This document shows, one piece after another, positions 25,219 to 33,662 of a stretch of 64,000 bases of DNA (position 1 is the stretch's first letter; each line of letters opens with the position of its first letter). Source of the stretch: CAYGDP01 sp964348665 (GTDB lineage: Bacteria; Verrucomicrobiota; Verrucomicrobiia; Palsa-1439; CAYGDP01); assembly GCA_964348665.1 (NCBI GenBank), contig CAYGDP010000005.1, forward strand, positions 62,001 through 126,000, written 5' to 3'. A program made the position numbers and the translations under genes. The notes under the pieces are model-generated. The model had not been told where the DNA came from and did not search any database. It saw only the letters and a program-made list of their open reading frames with translations.

Positions 25219-26064
25219 ATGGCTTTCTTCTATCATCCGAGTTTGAGGTTTCCGGTGTTGATCTTTCTGATTGTCACGAGTGTAGTACCCTCGTCTGCGC
25301 AAGATGGTACGATCGTTCTCGACCCGACCAAGCCGAACGCGCCGCGTATCGTCCGCGAGGCGATTACCAATCAGCCCATCCACGATTACCGGCTCGATGG
25401 GCGTCTGGAATTGACCTCCGCCGATGGCGCAAAGAAAAAGCTGGGTATCATTATCCTCGGTCGGCCTGTCAAAGATTATTCGAATGTGAAAACCATCATC
25501 CGAGTCACGTCGCCATCCGACGTGGCGGGCGCGACACTGATGGTGTGGCAGACCGATCATTCGCCAAACCAGATTTTTTATCGCGGCTCGGGAGCTTCGG
25601 AGCCAATCGAAATCCAAGCCGAGAAAAATCGGGAGCGATTTTTGGACACCGATTTTTCCTACGAAGACGTAAACTTTTCCTTCCTCCGTTGGGCGAAACA
25701 GGAAACATTCAAGCCGGACGAGAAACGCGTAGCACGCTGGTGTCATGTCGTCAAAAGCACGCCCACGTCGTCCGATGGCAGCCAATATGCCTATGTGATC
25801 TCGTGGATTGATCGCGAGGCGCTCGCGCCATTGGTCGCCGAAGGCTACGACGCGCAAGGCAAGCTTTTGAAGAAACTGACCGTAAAGGGGTTTCGCCGGG
25901 ACGGTGGCGGTTGGTCGGTCAGCGAAATGACGGTCGAGGATTTACTCCGCGGCCATCGCACGAAACTTGTCATTGAAAAAGGCGATTTTCACATCGAGCA
26001 TCCCGACGAGTTGTTTACCCGGGAAAAATTCTTCCTGGAATTGCCTCGCGCGAAAAAAGGCTGA
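25219..26064 (+). CDS. Outer-membrane lipoprotein-sorting-like (LolA-like) secreted protein
   Basis: 281 residues from ATG 25219, which gives a normal signal peptide (SLRFPVLIFLIVTSVVPSSA). An alternative ATG at 25150 overlaps the upstream stop but adds a low-complexity Pro/Ser/Lys stretch before the signal. The mature part fits the LolA-like family seen in PVC bacteria: LDGRLELTSADGAKKKLGII, ASEPIEIQAEKNRERFLDTD and DFSYEDVNFSFLRWAKQE, with a C-terminal SEMTVEDLLRGHRTKLVIE. The protein is predicted to be periplasmic. Its 3' end abuts the convergent DUF502 gene with no spacing. Confidence 0.75.
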   Translation: MAFFYHPSLRFPVLIFLIVTSVVPSSAQDGTIVLDPTKPNAPRIVREAITNQPIHDYRLDGRLELTSADGAKKKLGIIILGRPVKDYSNVKTIIRVTSPSDVAGATLMVWQTDHSPNQIFYRGSGASEPIEIQAEKNRERFLDTDFSYEDVNFSFLRWAKQETFKPDEKRVARWCHVVKSTPTSSDGSQYAYVISWIDREALAPLVAEGYDAQGKLLKKLTVKGFRRDGGGWSVSEMTVEDLLRGHRTKLVIEKGDFHIEHPDELFTREKFFLELPRAKKG

Positions 26065-26715
26065 TTACGTTTTCGAGTCGGTCGGTGTCGGGCCGGCCAC
26101 GCTGCCTCCGCTGATGACCAGTTTGATGGCGTCGGCGACGGAGATGTTGAGCGGCGTGGTTTTTTTGCGCGGGAGCAGCAGGAGAAAACCGCTGGTGGGG
26201 TTGGGCGTGGTCGGCACGAAGACCGTTACCAGCGGCTCGGTCTGATTGGATACCTTGTCGGTGACTTCCCCGGTGACAAAGGCGATGGCATATGTTCCGG
26301 GGGAGGGGAACTCCACCAGCACCGCCTCACGGAACGCTGATTGACGGCCGGGTTGAAAAGCGCTGATGATTTCCTTGACGGTCGGATAGATTTTGCTCAA
26401 CAACGGCGTGTTGCCGATGAGTTTTTCGAGATAGACCAACAAATCCTTGCCCAGCGCGCGTCGAGTAAGCGAGCCAACTAACACAAAGAACAACGCAACC
26501 AGGACCAGTGTCAGGAGCCGCCCCAGAATGGTCGGCTCGTTGTTGTGTTGAAAAACTTGCTGCGCTTCTTTGGGCAACACCTCCAGCAAAATGCTTGTCG
26601 CGCCGGTGGCGATTCCAAAGAGCCAGAGAATCAACCAAACCGAGAGCAGGATCGGCAGCATGACAAACAGCCCGGCAAAAAAATTGCGGCGAAGATTTTG
26701 CATGGAATCAGCCAT
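26065..26715 (-). CDS. DUF502 family membrane protein
   Basis: 216 residues. Two membrane segments (FFAGLFVMLPILLSVWLILW and LLTLVLVALFFVLVGSLTRR) precede the conserved block IYPTVKEIISAF and FPSPGTYAIAFVTGE that defines the DUF502 family. The family is widespread in bacteria and chloroplasts, with no settled function. The gene overlaps the end of ybeY by 8 bases and sits in the minus-strand order phoH-ybeY-DUF502. Confidence 0.88.
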   Translation of the reverse strand: MADSMQNLRRNFFAGLFVMLPILLSVWLILWLFGIATGATSILLEVLPKEAQQVFQHNNEPTILGRLLTLVLVALFFVLVGSLTRRALGKDLLVYLEKLIGNTPLLSKIYPTVKEIISAFQPGRQSAFREAVLVEFPSPGTYAIAFVTGEVTDKVSNQTEPLVTVFVPTTPNPTSGFLLLLPRKKTTPLNISVADAIKLVISGGSVAGPTPTDSKT

Positions 26716-27154
26716 GACGGTTTCCTTTCGGTCGAGACGATCGTAGCAATTCGTTTTCTGCGATGCGCATCTCTCGTCGCTGCGCCGGTGTTTTGTCGTC
26801 GTACCCGGCCAAATGCAATAAGCCGTGAATCACATAACGCGACAATTCCTCGGCCAGCGGACGACGATGGCGTCGCGCCTGCACTTGCGCGGTCTCGGCG
26901 CTGATAATGATTTCTCCCATCTTCCCATGGCCGTTCGAATAATCGAACGTAATTACGTCCGTTGGCCCCCGGTGACGCAGAAATTGCCAATTCACCCGTG
27001 CGATCTCGGTGTCGTCCACGATGGCGATAGAGAGCGTATCGAGTGTGAGTGCGTCGGAGCGTGCGAGCTTGGAGGAGATCGACCGGGCGACCTGACGAAC
27101 GGGTGAGAGGGGGGCGAGAACGGCCGATTGAAGATTTGAGATTTGAATCTTCAC
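26708..27154 (-). CDS. ybeY: Endoribonuclease YbeY, 16S rRNA maturation
   Basis: 148 residues from a GTG at 27154 that overlaps the phoH stop (GTGA). YbeY trims the 3' end of 16S rRNA and takes part in ribosome quality control. The family signature is HGxLHLxGYDH with three zinc ligands. Here it reads HGLLHLAGYDD, so His110 and His114 are kept and the third ligand is Asp120. LSIAIVDDTEIARVN and HRGPTDVITFDY are typical. The neighbour phoH is the usual partner. A longer upstream reading frame runs inside phoH and is not used. Confidence 0.92.
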   Translation of the reverse strand: MKIQISNLQSAVLAPLSPVRQVARSISSKLARSDALTLDTLSIAIVDDTEIARVNWQFLRHRGPTDVITFDYSNGHGKMGEIIISAETAQVQARRHRRPLAEELSRYVIHGLLHLAGYDDKTPAQRREMRIAENELLRSSRPKGNRHG

Positions 27155-28113
27155 GCGGATTTCTTTTTGCGGGCCTGTTGATAGACGGCGATGATTTTTT
27201 GGACTAGCTCGTGGCGGACGATGTCTTTTTCGCTCATCCGGACGATGGCGATGCCGGGGATGTCGCCGAGAAGTTCCTCCGCCTCGATGAGGCCGGATTT
27301 TTTCGACGAGGGCAAGTCCACCTGCGTGGTGTCGCCGGTGATGACGCATTTGGAGTCGAACCCGAGCCGTGTGAGAAACATGAACATTTGTTCGGGGGTG
27401 GTGTTTTGCGCTTCGTCGAGAATCACAAAGCTGTTGTTGAGAGTGCGTCCGCGCATGTAGGCGAGGGGAGCGACCTCGATGATGCGGCGTTCGGTGAGGC
27501 GGATGGTTTCGTCGGGATCGAGCATGTCGTAGAGGGCGTCGTAGAGTGGGCGCAGATAGGGCGCGACTTTTTCGTCGAGCGTGCCGGGAAGAAATCCGAG
27601 CGCCTCGCCGGCCTCGACAGCGGGGCGGGTGAGGATAATACGGGCGACTTTTTCCTCTTTAAGTTCACTCACAGCCATTGCCATGGCGAGGTAGGTCTTG
27701 CCCGTGCCGGCGGGACCGATGCCAAAGACAATGTCGTTTTTTCGGATCGCGTCAACATAGGCATTTTGGCCAAACGTGCGCGGCGCGACGGGACGTTTGC
27801 GCGGGCTGACGGGGATTTTCTGCGCGAAAAATCCGGCAATTTCCGAGCGTTGTCCGCCGGTGATGGCGTTGAGGGCGAGGGAAAATTCCTGGCGACGGAT
27901 TTGCGCGCCACGAGTGCGGGCGTCTTTCAATTCGTCGAAGAGAGCGGTGGCGGTGGCGATCGCGTCGGGTTTTCCCTCGATTTTGAGCCAGCCTTCGCGG
28001 GTGACAGTTTTGATGTCGAGAGCGGCTTCGAGTTGTTTGAGGTTTTTGAGGTCGCCGCCGCAAAGCGCGAGCAGTTCGCGTCCGTCATCGAATTGTAGAG
28101 TTTCGGTGGCCAT
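27151..28113 (-). CDS. PhoH-like ATPase
   Basis: 320 residues. An N-terminal KH-like region precedes the P-loop domain: Walker A GPAGTGKT (133-140), the Walker B region FVILDEAQN and the GDTTQVDLP motif of the PhoH family. The protein is a cytoplasmic ATPase linked to RNA metabolism. It is followed directly by ybeY, the common order. Downstream genes overlap, suggesting one transcript phoH-ybeY-DUF502. Confidence 0.93.
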   Translation of the reverse strand: MATETLQFDDGRELLALCGGDLKNLKQLEAALDIKTVTREGWLKIEGKPDAIATATALFDELKDARTRGAQIRRQEFSLALNAITGGQRSEIAGFFAQKIPVSPRKRPVAPRTFGQNAYVDAIRKNDIVFGIGPAGTGKTYLAMAMAVSELKEEKVARIILTRPAVEAGEALGFLPGTLDEKVAPYLRPLYDALYDMLDPDETIRLTERRIIEVAPLAYMRGRTLNNSFVILDEAQNTTPEQMFMFLTRLGFDSKCVITGDTTQVDLPSSKKSGLIEAEELLGDIPGIAIVRMSEKDIVRHELVQKIIAVYQQARKKKSA

Positions 28114-28534
28114 TGGGTTTGGGTATTCCGCTGGACGAACCTAAACCAGAGACGAACGAAGGGCAAGCTTGGAGAAACGAGGACAGAAATTCCCCGTTTG
28201 TACTCAAAGGCGGAAAATCTCTGGGTTCGGAGTACACGCTTCAGCGTGCTCCAAGCTAAAGCTTGAACTCCAAACGATCTATTCAGAATTTCGGTAACAA
28301 ACGTGGAATTTCTGAAACGAGGATGATGAGATTCTTTAATGATTTTTGTCAAAGTAGCAGGTCATCGATTAGCTGCCTGTTGAATTACTCGCCGTGCGGG
28401 GACGCGCGGCGGAATTGGGATCCTTCAATAGTCATTTTGGCTGATAGAAGGCTTTTCGAGATTCGAGGACGAGGACGATTTCCGAGCCGGCAAAGCGTGG
28501 GTTGGAGAGCTGTAATGTTGTTACAACGGTATCG
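28114..28534. other. Gene-free interval between the YbaK-like gene and phoH
   Basis: No credible gene was found here. The interval contains the twin-hairpin repeat at 28229-28275, upstream of phoH. Short reading frames in it have no recognisable features. The rest is ordinary intergenic sequence that should hold the phoH promoter. Confidence 0.6.
28229..28275. repeat. Twin-hairpin intergenic repeat, copy 2
   Basis: GGAGTA opens the element, followed by the palindrome CACGCTTCAGCGTG, two bases later CCAAGCTAAAGCTTG, and the closing GAACTCCAAAC. It matches 13556-13617 except that the spacer between the hairpins is only a few bases. It is a small non-coding repeat family, possibly REP-like. Confidence 0.7.
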
Positions 28535-29113
28535 TCACTTCGGTTTCTGCGCGAAGTCGGCAAGCTTGGGGGATTCGAGTTTGACGAAGTCGGCGTAGGA
28601 GATTTTGAGCGAGTCGGTGTAGGTGCCGGCGGCGAATGCGATCTCGGTGTTCTGTGCCAGCAGTTTATCGGCGAAGAGTGGTAGATTGTAGAGACTGCCA
28701 AAGGGCGGCAAGGCGCCCAGTTCGCAATCGGGGAAGAGAGTTTTGAGGGCGGCTTCTTTGGCGAGCGAGCAGGATTTGCCGACCACGGCGCTAAGTTTTT
28801 TGAAATCCACGCGCGCCGCCGCGGGCAACGCGGCCAGCACAAACGTGGCGCCGGTTTGGGCGACGACGACTTTGACGTGTTTTTTGCCGCTGATATGTTC
28901 GGCAGCGGCGACTTCCTGGGCAGTGTAGGCTTTCGGGTGGCGGATCAGCTCGTACCGAACTTTCCGGTCGGTCAGATAATCTTCGATGTGGGAGAGCGCT
29001 TTGCCTTTTTTGCCGGGAGCGGATTTTTTTGCCGGCGCAGATTTCTTCGGCACAGCCTTCGCGTGGGCGGGTTTCGCCGCGACTTTTTTCTTGGCAGGTT
29101 TCTTTGACTTCAT
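28535..29113 (-). CDS. YbaK/aminoacyl-tRNA deacylase-domain protein
   Basis: 192 residues. Residues 1-40 are a Lys/Ala/Pro-rich tail (KPAKKKVAAKPAHAKAVPKK and on), not part of the enzyme. The rest is a YbaK/ProRS-INS-like deacylase domain: YELIRHPKAYTAQEVAAAEH, KHVKVVVAQTGATFVLAALP, DCELGALPPFGSLYNLPLFA and FAAGTYTDSLKISYADFVKL. Such proteins hydrolyse mischarged aminoacyl-tRNAs, often Ala- or Cys-tRNA-Pro. The basic tail may help bind RNA. The exact specificity is unknown. Confidence 0.88.
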   Translation of the reverse strand: MKSKKPAKKKVAAKPAHAKAVPKKSAPAKKSAPGKKGKALSHIEDYLTDRKVRYELIRHPKAYTAQEVAAAEHISGKKHVKVVVAQTGATFVLAALPAAARVDFKKLSAVVGKSCSLAKEAALKTLFPDCELGALPPFGSLYNLPLFADKLLAQNTEIAFAAGTYTDSLKISYADFVKLESPKLADFAQKPK

Positions 29114-29170
29114 AAAAACCCCGGCAATTGGGATAATTAAAATCGTCTTGGCAAAGATTGCAAGAGATTT

Positions 29171-30316
29171 TTACTGGCGCGGATTATGACGGTCGAATCG
29201 CAGGGCGCGGATGGGGCGCGGCTGAAAGGCGTAGAGCGGAAGTTGATCGTCCGCAGGCCAACGTCCCGGGATCGCCGCTTTGCATTGTGGACAACGTCCC
29301 GCGCGTAAATTGTATTCCAAAATTTGGTAGCCGTGCCGTTTGACCAACAGCGTGGAGCAGCCGGGGCAATAGGTGTTTTCCCAATGCCCGACCCGACCGG
29401 GGCGATTGCCCGCGTAAACAAATCGCAAACCCGCGTCCCGACCGAAATTGCAGGCGCGCAGGAGGATGTCTGCGCCGGTATGACCGCGGTCGGTCATTTT
29501 GTAATCGGGATGAAACGCCGTGACGTGCCAGGGAATATCGCGGCTGACGCCAGCCAGAAATCGCGCGATGGACTTCATCTCGTCGTCAGAGTCATTGAAA
29601 CCGGGGATGACGAGAGTGACGATTTCGAGCCAGATTCCTCGCTGGTGCAACTGTTGGATGGTTTGGAGGACGCTATCGAGTTTGCCGCCGAGCTGGCGGT
29701 AATTTTTGTCGTTGAAACTTTTTAAGTCCACTTTGTAAAGCTCCAGCCACGGCTGGAGATAGTCGAGCGCTTCCGGGGTCGCGTTTCCGTTGCTGACGAA
29801 TGCGGTATGCAGTCCGCGTGCGCGGGCGAGCTTGAAAATTTCGACTGCCCACTCTGCGGTGATGAGCGGCTCGTTGTAGGTGCTGGTGACGGTGCTGCAT
29901 TGTGTTCGCAGCGCGGCGTCCACCAATTGCTCGGCGGTCATCCGTTTTGGATTGACCCCGGCGGAGCGGTCGCGGAGAGTTTGAGAGGTGACCCAGTTTT
30001 GGCAATACGCGCAGTGAAAATCACAGCCGAGCATGCCAAAGCTGAACGCGTTGGTGCCGGGGTAGGCGTGGAAGAACGGTTTTTTTTCGATCGGATCAAA
30101 CTGCAACACACCTGCATATCCGTTTGGCACGCGAAGGATGCCGCCCTCATTGTACCGAACGCCGCAGACGCCACTATGTCCATCAAGCACCAGACACCGG
30201 TGACCGCAGGCAAAGCAGCGCACGCGGCTATCGGGCAGTTTTTCGTACAGATCGCCCGGACGCGTCAACTCTCGCAACTCTTGTTCGAGCGGGAGAGGTT
30301 CGGTCGAAGTTGTCAT
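29171..30316 (-). CDS. amrS: AmmeMemoRadiSam system radical SAM enzyme (AmrS-like)
   Basis: 381 residues from ATG 30316; a TTG four codons upstream is less likely. It is a radical SAM protein of the PFL-activase-like group. N-terminal cysteines (Cys34, Cys37, Cys41, Cys51) precede the iron-sulfur motif CDFHCAYC (Cys98, Cys102, Cys105). The segment FDPIEKKPFFHAYPGTNAFS is characteristic of AmrS. A C-terminal zinc-ribbon-like part follows (YCPGCSTLL, AGRCPQCKAAIP). The family is known to accompany AmmeMemoRadiSam partners A and B; neither is visible in this window. Confidence 0.85.
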   Translation of the reverse strand: MTTSTEPLPLEQELRELTRPGDLYEKLPDSRVRCFACGHRCLVLDGHSGVCGVRYNEGGILRVPNGYAGVLQFDPIEKKPFFHAYPGTNAFSFGMLGCDFHCAYCQNWVTSQTLRDRSAGVNPKRMTAEQLVDAALRTQCSTVTSTYNEPLITAEWAVEIFKLARARGLHTAFVSNGNATPEALDYLQPWLELYKVDLKSFNDKNYRQLGGKLDSVLQTIQQLHQRGIWLEIVTLVIPGFNDSDDEMKSIARFLAGVSRDIPWHVTAFHPDYKMTDRGHTGADILLRACNFGRDAGLRFVYAGNRPGRVGHWENTYCPGCSTLLVKRHGYQILEYNLRAGRCPQCKAAIPGRWPADDQLPLYAFQPRPIRALRFDRHNPRQ

Positions 30317-30356
30317 ACCGATTAACAATGGCTGAACCGGCGGCGAATTGCAACCG

Positions 30357-31352
30357 TTAGCGGGACGTGGGGGTGTTCATCCGACGACCCGCTTCTTCGA
30401 GTATCTTTCGCTCGCGCGGCGAAAGACTGGCCATCCCTTGTTTTGCGATTTTATCGAGGATGGGATTGACCTCGCGCTCGATGAATTCTTCCTTGCTCAA
30501 GGGTGAATCGGTTGCTGCCGGCGGATTTTTTTTGCGCCAGAAAACAAACAGTTTGCGCGGTTTTGACGGTTTGGTTTCGGTTTCCACGCGATAGGGATGA
30601 TTGTATGCCACACCGGGACGAGACGAATCATGGGCCGACCATTCATCATCCACGTGCCGTTGTCCGGAAGGCAACCGCCGCTGAATCGCGGCCATCCATC
30701 CCGGCATTTCTCCGTAGCCAAGCCACTTGATATAGAGATAGCCGACGACAATACCGCCAAGGTGTGCAAGATCTGCAACCGACGAACTTGAAAACATAAG
30801 GCTACTGTATGCTACTAATCCGACCGTTACCCACGCCCACCATTTTGCCTTCATTGTTAGTGGGAAGATAAAAAGAATGAGCATCGTGATTGGACGTTCC
30901 GGGTATAGCGTTGCATAGGCAATACAAACTGCCAGCACCGCGCCGGAAGCACCCAGGACGAAGGCAGTCGATCCAAAATTAAATGCCAACCAAAGCAGTC
31001 CGCCTATAATTCCACCCCAAAAATAAAGTCGGAGAAATTGACGTGGTCCCAGGTCGGATTCAACATCGCGACCGAAAATCCAAAGCGCGAGCATATTGAA
31101 GAGGATGTGAAAAATTGAGCTCGGCTGGTGCAAGAATTGGTAAGTTATGAGTTGCCAAACTCGCCAATGAGCAAATCCATCGCTGCTTAGAGCAACGTAC
31201 TCGGCGACAATTACCCACTGTCTCGATGCATATGCCACAATCTCAAGCAGGAAGACAACGGCATTAATAATTAAGAGCCGCTTCACCATTGGCGTGGGCG
31301 GTGTTAGCCAACCAACGGACATGCCTTCTTCATAATCGGATGACCTTCGCAT
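30357..31352 (-). CDS. Rhomboid family intramembrane serine protease
   Basis: 331 residues from ATG 31352; an earlier TTG start is in frame. At least six hydrophobic helices are present. The catalytic Ser136 lies in the GASG motif (VLGASGAVL) and the catalytic His197 in ADLAHLGGIVVGY. The fourth-helix region has HILFNMLALWIFG, typical of the family. A soluble C-terminal tail of about 110 residues, rich in charged residues (SLSPRERKILEEAGRRMN), is added. It cleaves membrane-anchored substrates that are not known here. Confidence 0.9.
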   Translation of the reverse strand: MRRSSDYEEGMSVGWLTPPTPMVKRLLIINAVVFLLEIVAYASRQWVIVAEYVALSSDGFAHWRVWQLITYQFLHQPSSIFHILFNMLALWIFGRDVESDLGPRQFLRLYFWGGIIGGLLWLAFNFGSTAFVLGASGAVLAVCIAYATLYPERPITMLILFIFPLTMKAKWWAWVTVGLVAYSSLMFSSSSVADLAHLGGIVVGYLYIKWLGYGEMPGWMAAIQRRLPSGQRHVDDEWSAHDSSRPGVAYNHPYRVETETKPSKPRKLFVFWRKKNPPAATDSPLSKEEFIEREVNPILDKIAKQGMASLSPRERKILEEAGRRMNTPTSR

Positions 31353-31440
31353 TACCCGGGAACATAGCGTAGAGAGGAAGTAATTCAAATTGATTTTTTT
31401 TGACTCGGCGGGTTGGTTGTGGCATCTTGCCGCGCTTTGT

Positions 31441-31513
31441 GGGGCGGTAGCTCAGCTGGTAGAGCAGCGGCCTTTTAAGCCGTGGGTCCCGAGTTCGATC
31501 CTCGGCCGCCCCA
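31441..31513 (+). tRNA. tRNA-Lys (anticodon TTT)
   Basis: 73 bases. The acceptor stem GGGGCGG pairs with CCGCCCC, followed by the discriminator A. The D arm GCTC-GAGC, the anticodon stem GCGGC/GCCGT with loop CTTTTAA (anticodon TTT) and the T arm CCGAG-TTCGATC-CTCGG are all complete. The CCA end is not encoded. Confidence 0.97.
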
Positions 31514-31579
31514 TTTCTCCCTTGAACGCACTGCTGCCGGGACTGTCTATTTCTCGGAACAAGATACCGGGAGATTGAA

Positions 31580-32218
31580 ATGAAACACACAATTTTGATT
31601 GTCGCACTTGCCATCTTCACCACCGTCGTGTTGGCGCAGGACGCTCCGCCGCCACCCGCCAAGGAAAAACAGAGGCCGCCGGAAAAAGAATTTGCGCCCG
31701 ATAAAGGTGCGCGCGAGCGGGCGGAAGGCATTGAGAAAATGATGAGGTTCGTGGAAGACCGCATCGCGCAGCGTCTTGCGGAAGCAAAACGCGAGGCGGC
31801 GGCCAAGCAGCCTTCCAATCTCTTGTCGCGCGCGGTGCGATTGGAGTTTCGCGCCGAACCGGGCGGACCGGAGGAGCGACCGATGGTGGTACGGACAGCG
31901 GTGGATCGATTCACCTTGGCGGTGGGATTGAAAGGGCGCGGGCAAGGGATGAACATCAAAACAACCGGCCATATTCAATTTCTGGAGAATAATCTGATCC
32001 TTGTTGTGTATGATGCGACGATGGAATTCGCGGGCGGCGAAGGTGGCGGAAATGTATCGGTCAGCGGAGGCGTAAAACTGGTCCCCGGACGTCCCTCCAC
32101 GGTGGCGTCGTTGGGGGATCGGCATTTGGTTTTGGTGGCCGAGTACGACGAAGAGCCTGCGATTGCGGAGAAGAAAATCGACAAACCGATGCCGGCTGGT
32201 GAGACGGCGGAGAAATAA
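31580..32218 (+). CDS. Hypothetical secreted protein
   Basis: 212 residues. The signal peptide is MKHTILIVALAIFTTVVLAQ. After a Pro/Lys-rich stretch comes a helical, charged segment (about 43-80, coiled-coil-like) and then a beta-rich C-terminal half with EGGGNVSVSGGVKLVPGRPS. I do not recognise a family. It is likely periplasmic. It lies just after the tRNA-Lys gene and before the tail-anchored Pro/Ala-rich protein. Confidence 0.65.
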   Translation: MKHTILIVALAIFTTVVLAQDAPPPPAKEKQRPPEKEFAPDKGARERAEGIEKMMRFVEDRIAQRLAEAKREAAAKQPSNLLSRAVRLEFRAEPGGPEERPMVVRTAVDRFTLAVGLKGRGQGMNIKTTGHIQFLENNLILVVYDATMEFAGGEGGGNVSVSGGVKLVPGRPSTVASLGDRHLVLVAEYDEEPAIAEKKIDKPMPAGETAEK

Positions 32219-32288
32219 GGATTTTCCGTTTGACAGCGCGGGAAGTCGGCAGTAGAGTCCCCCCGCAACCATTTGAATGGAGAAAGTT

Positions 32289-32840
32289 ATGGCAGACCCG
32301 AATCCACCGCCCGACGATAAGACAGTAATCGCATCGCGTCCTCCGGAAATCAAGCCGCCGACGCGTCCCGTGGCCACTCCTGTGCCTGGTCCGACTGCGG
32401 TAAAAATTCCAGCGGTTTCACCCACAGCCAGCACGGTGGCGGGTGTTGCGCCGCCAAAAGCCGCGCCGACCATCAAACTGACTCCTGCGACGGCGTCTGC
32501 GCCAGCCGTTGCTCCGCCTCCTGCGCCGACTGCAGCGCCAAAATCAACGATTGCTTTGCCGACCGCCGGGCCAACGATCACGCCACCCACTCCGGGTGCG
32601 CCAAAGGCCACGGTGAAACTCAAGACTGCCGAAATTCCAGCTGCGCCTGCACAACAATCTCCTACACCTGCCCCGACTGCCGCTATGAAACCTGCAGCCA
32701 CCATGCCTACCCCGAGAGCGCCTTCTCCGATGGCGGGCGCACCTGTGGAAGAAGCCACCGGCGGAACGCTGGCCGCTTTTGGCACCATACTAAGTATATT
32801 GGCGACGTTGTTTTTGATTTATGCCCGGTTTTTAAGCTAA
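32289..32840 (+). CDS. Pro/Ala/Thr-rich tail-anchored protein
   Basis: 183 residues from ATG 32289, which is preceded at good spacing by GGAGA; an upstream ATG at 32277 is weaker. About 150 residues are Pro/Ala/Thr/Val repeats without fold-like features (for example APPKAAPTIKLTPATASAPA). They are followed by one C-terminal membrane helix (FGTILSILATLFLIYARFLS). The protein looks like an extended spacer anchored at its end. The function is unknown. The thioredoxin gene follows by 21 bp. Confidence 0.6.
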   Translation: MADPNPPPDDKTVIASRPPEIKPPTRPVATPVPGPTAVKIPAVSPTASTVAGVAPPKAAPTIKLTPATASAPAVAPPPAPTAAPKSTIALPTAGPTITPPTPGAPKATVKLKTAEIPAAPAQQSPTPAPTAAMKPAATMPTPRAPSPMAGAPVEEATGGTLAAFGTILSILATLFLIYARFLS

Positions 32841-32861
32841 GTCAATCGTTAGGAGGTTTTC

Positions 32862-33197
32862 ATGGCCGGCGCCAACGTCACCGAAGTTTCGGAATCCACT
32901 TTTGACCAGGAGGTCGTGCAATCTGCCATCCCTGTGGTTGTGGATTTTTTTACCTCCTGGTGTGGTCCCTGCAAAATGATCGCCCCACTCTTGGAGGAAA
33001 TCGGCGCTGAAATGGCTGGCAAAGTAAAAATCGCCAAAGTGGATGCGGAAGCAAATCCGTCGCTCGCCGCGAAGTTTCGAGTGGCAAGCGTTCCCACGCT
33101 GGCATTTTTTAAGGGCGGCCTGGAACGGGACCGTTTTGTCGGCGGCAGGATTACCAAGCGGGAATTGATCCAGAAAATTTCCGCGCAGCTCGATTGA
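32862..33197 (+). CDS. trxA: Thioredoxin
   Basis: 111 residues with a strong AGGAGG site at 32851-32856. The redox active site WCGPC is at 33-37 in a standard thioredoxin context (VVVDFFTSWCGPCKMIAPLL), with the later cis-Pro segment VASVPTLAFFKGG. It acts as a general disulfide reductase in the cytoplasm. A hairpin terminator follows, shared with the convergent ferredoxin gene. Confidence 0.96.
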   Translation: MAGANVTEVSESTFDQEVVQSAIPVVVDFFTSWCGPCKMIAPLLEEIGAEMAGKVKIAKVDAEANPSLAAKFRVASVPTLAFFKGGLERDRFVGGRITKRELIQKISAQLD

Positions 33198-33203
33198 TTT
33201 CCT

Positions 33204-33245
33204 AAAAAAAACGGCGACCGCTCTCGCGATCGCCGCATTTTTTTA
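33204..33245. terminator. Bidirectional intrinsic terminator
   Basis: The hairpin at 33212-33235 has a ten-pair stem with one mismatch (CGGCGACCGC / GCGATCGCCG around TCTC). It is flanked by an A-run on the left and a T-run on the right. It sits between the ends of trxA on the plus strand and the ferredoxin gene on the minus strand and can stop transcription from both. Confidence 0.88.
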
Positions 33246-33252
33246 AGCCAAA

Positions 33253-33570
33253 TTACTTCCCGCATTTGCCCGCTGGCGCATTGTCGGCCAACGGCGATTT
33301 CTTTTCGGTTAGGTTGGGGTGCTTGTCCTTGTCCGCTCCCGTTGTCGAGTCCCGGTTGGATTGCACGTAGCCCTTCCATTTGTCCGGCACGTCTTCCTCG
33401 GCAAAAATGGCTTCGACCGGGCAGACCGGCACACACGCCCGGCAATCAATGCACTCGTCGGGATTGATAAAAAGCCGGTTGTCGCCCTCGTAAAAACAGT
33501 TGACGGGGCATACCTCTACGCAGTCGGTAAATTTGCAGTCGTTGCAGGGTTCGGTAATGATGTGTGCCAT
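33253..33570 (-). CDS. fdxA: 7Fe-type ferredoxin (two iron-sulfur clusters)
   Basis: 105 residues from ATG 33570, with GGAGAGA upstream on its strand. Two cysteine-rich blocks fit a 3Fe/4Fe plus 4Fe-4S ferredoxin: CNDCKFTDCVEVCP and CIDCRACVPVCPVEAIF. An extra Cys lies in PVNC. The C-terminal tail is longer and charged, ending in AGKCGK. It is a low-potential electron carrier in the cytoplasm. It converges on trxA across a shared terminator. Confidence 0.9.
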   Translation of the reverse strand: MAHIITEPCNDCKFTDCVEVCPVNCFYEGDNRLFINPDECIDCRACVPVCPVEAIFAEEDVPDKWKGYVQSNRDSTTGADKDKHPNLTEKKSPLADNAPAGKCGK

Positions 33571-33662
33571 GATTCTCTCCTTTCGAGGCGGAAAATACCA
33601 GATGGCAGAAAACATTCAAGAAAAAGTTTTCTCAACCATCCTGAAGGATGCCCGATCCTGCA

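Noticed and set aside
27155..27349. Longer N-terminus for YbeY
   Set aside because: The extra codons are Arg/His-rich shadow of phoH; the GTG at 27154 overlaps the phoH stop as expected.
28535..29113. YbaK-like protein as part of the proS gene group
   Set aside because: It is 9 kb away from proS with unrelated genes between; shared fold with the ProRS editing domain is a family feature only.
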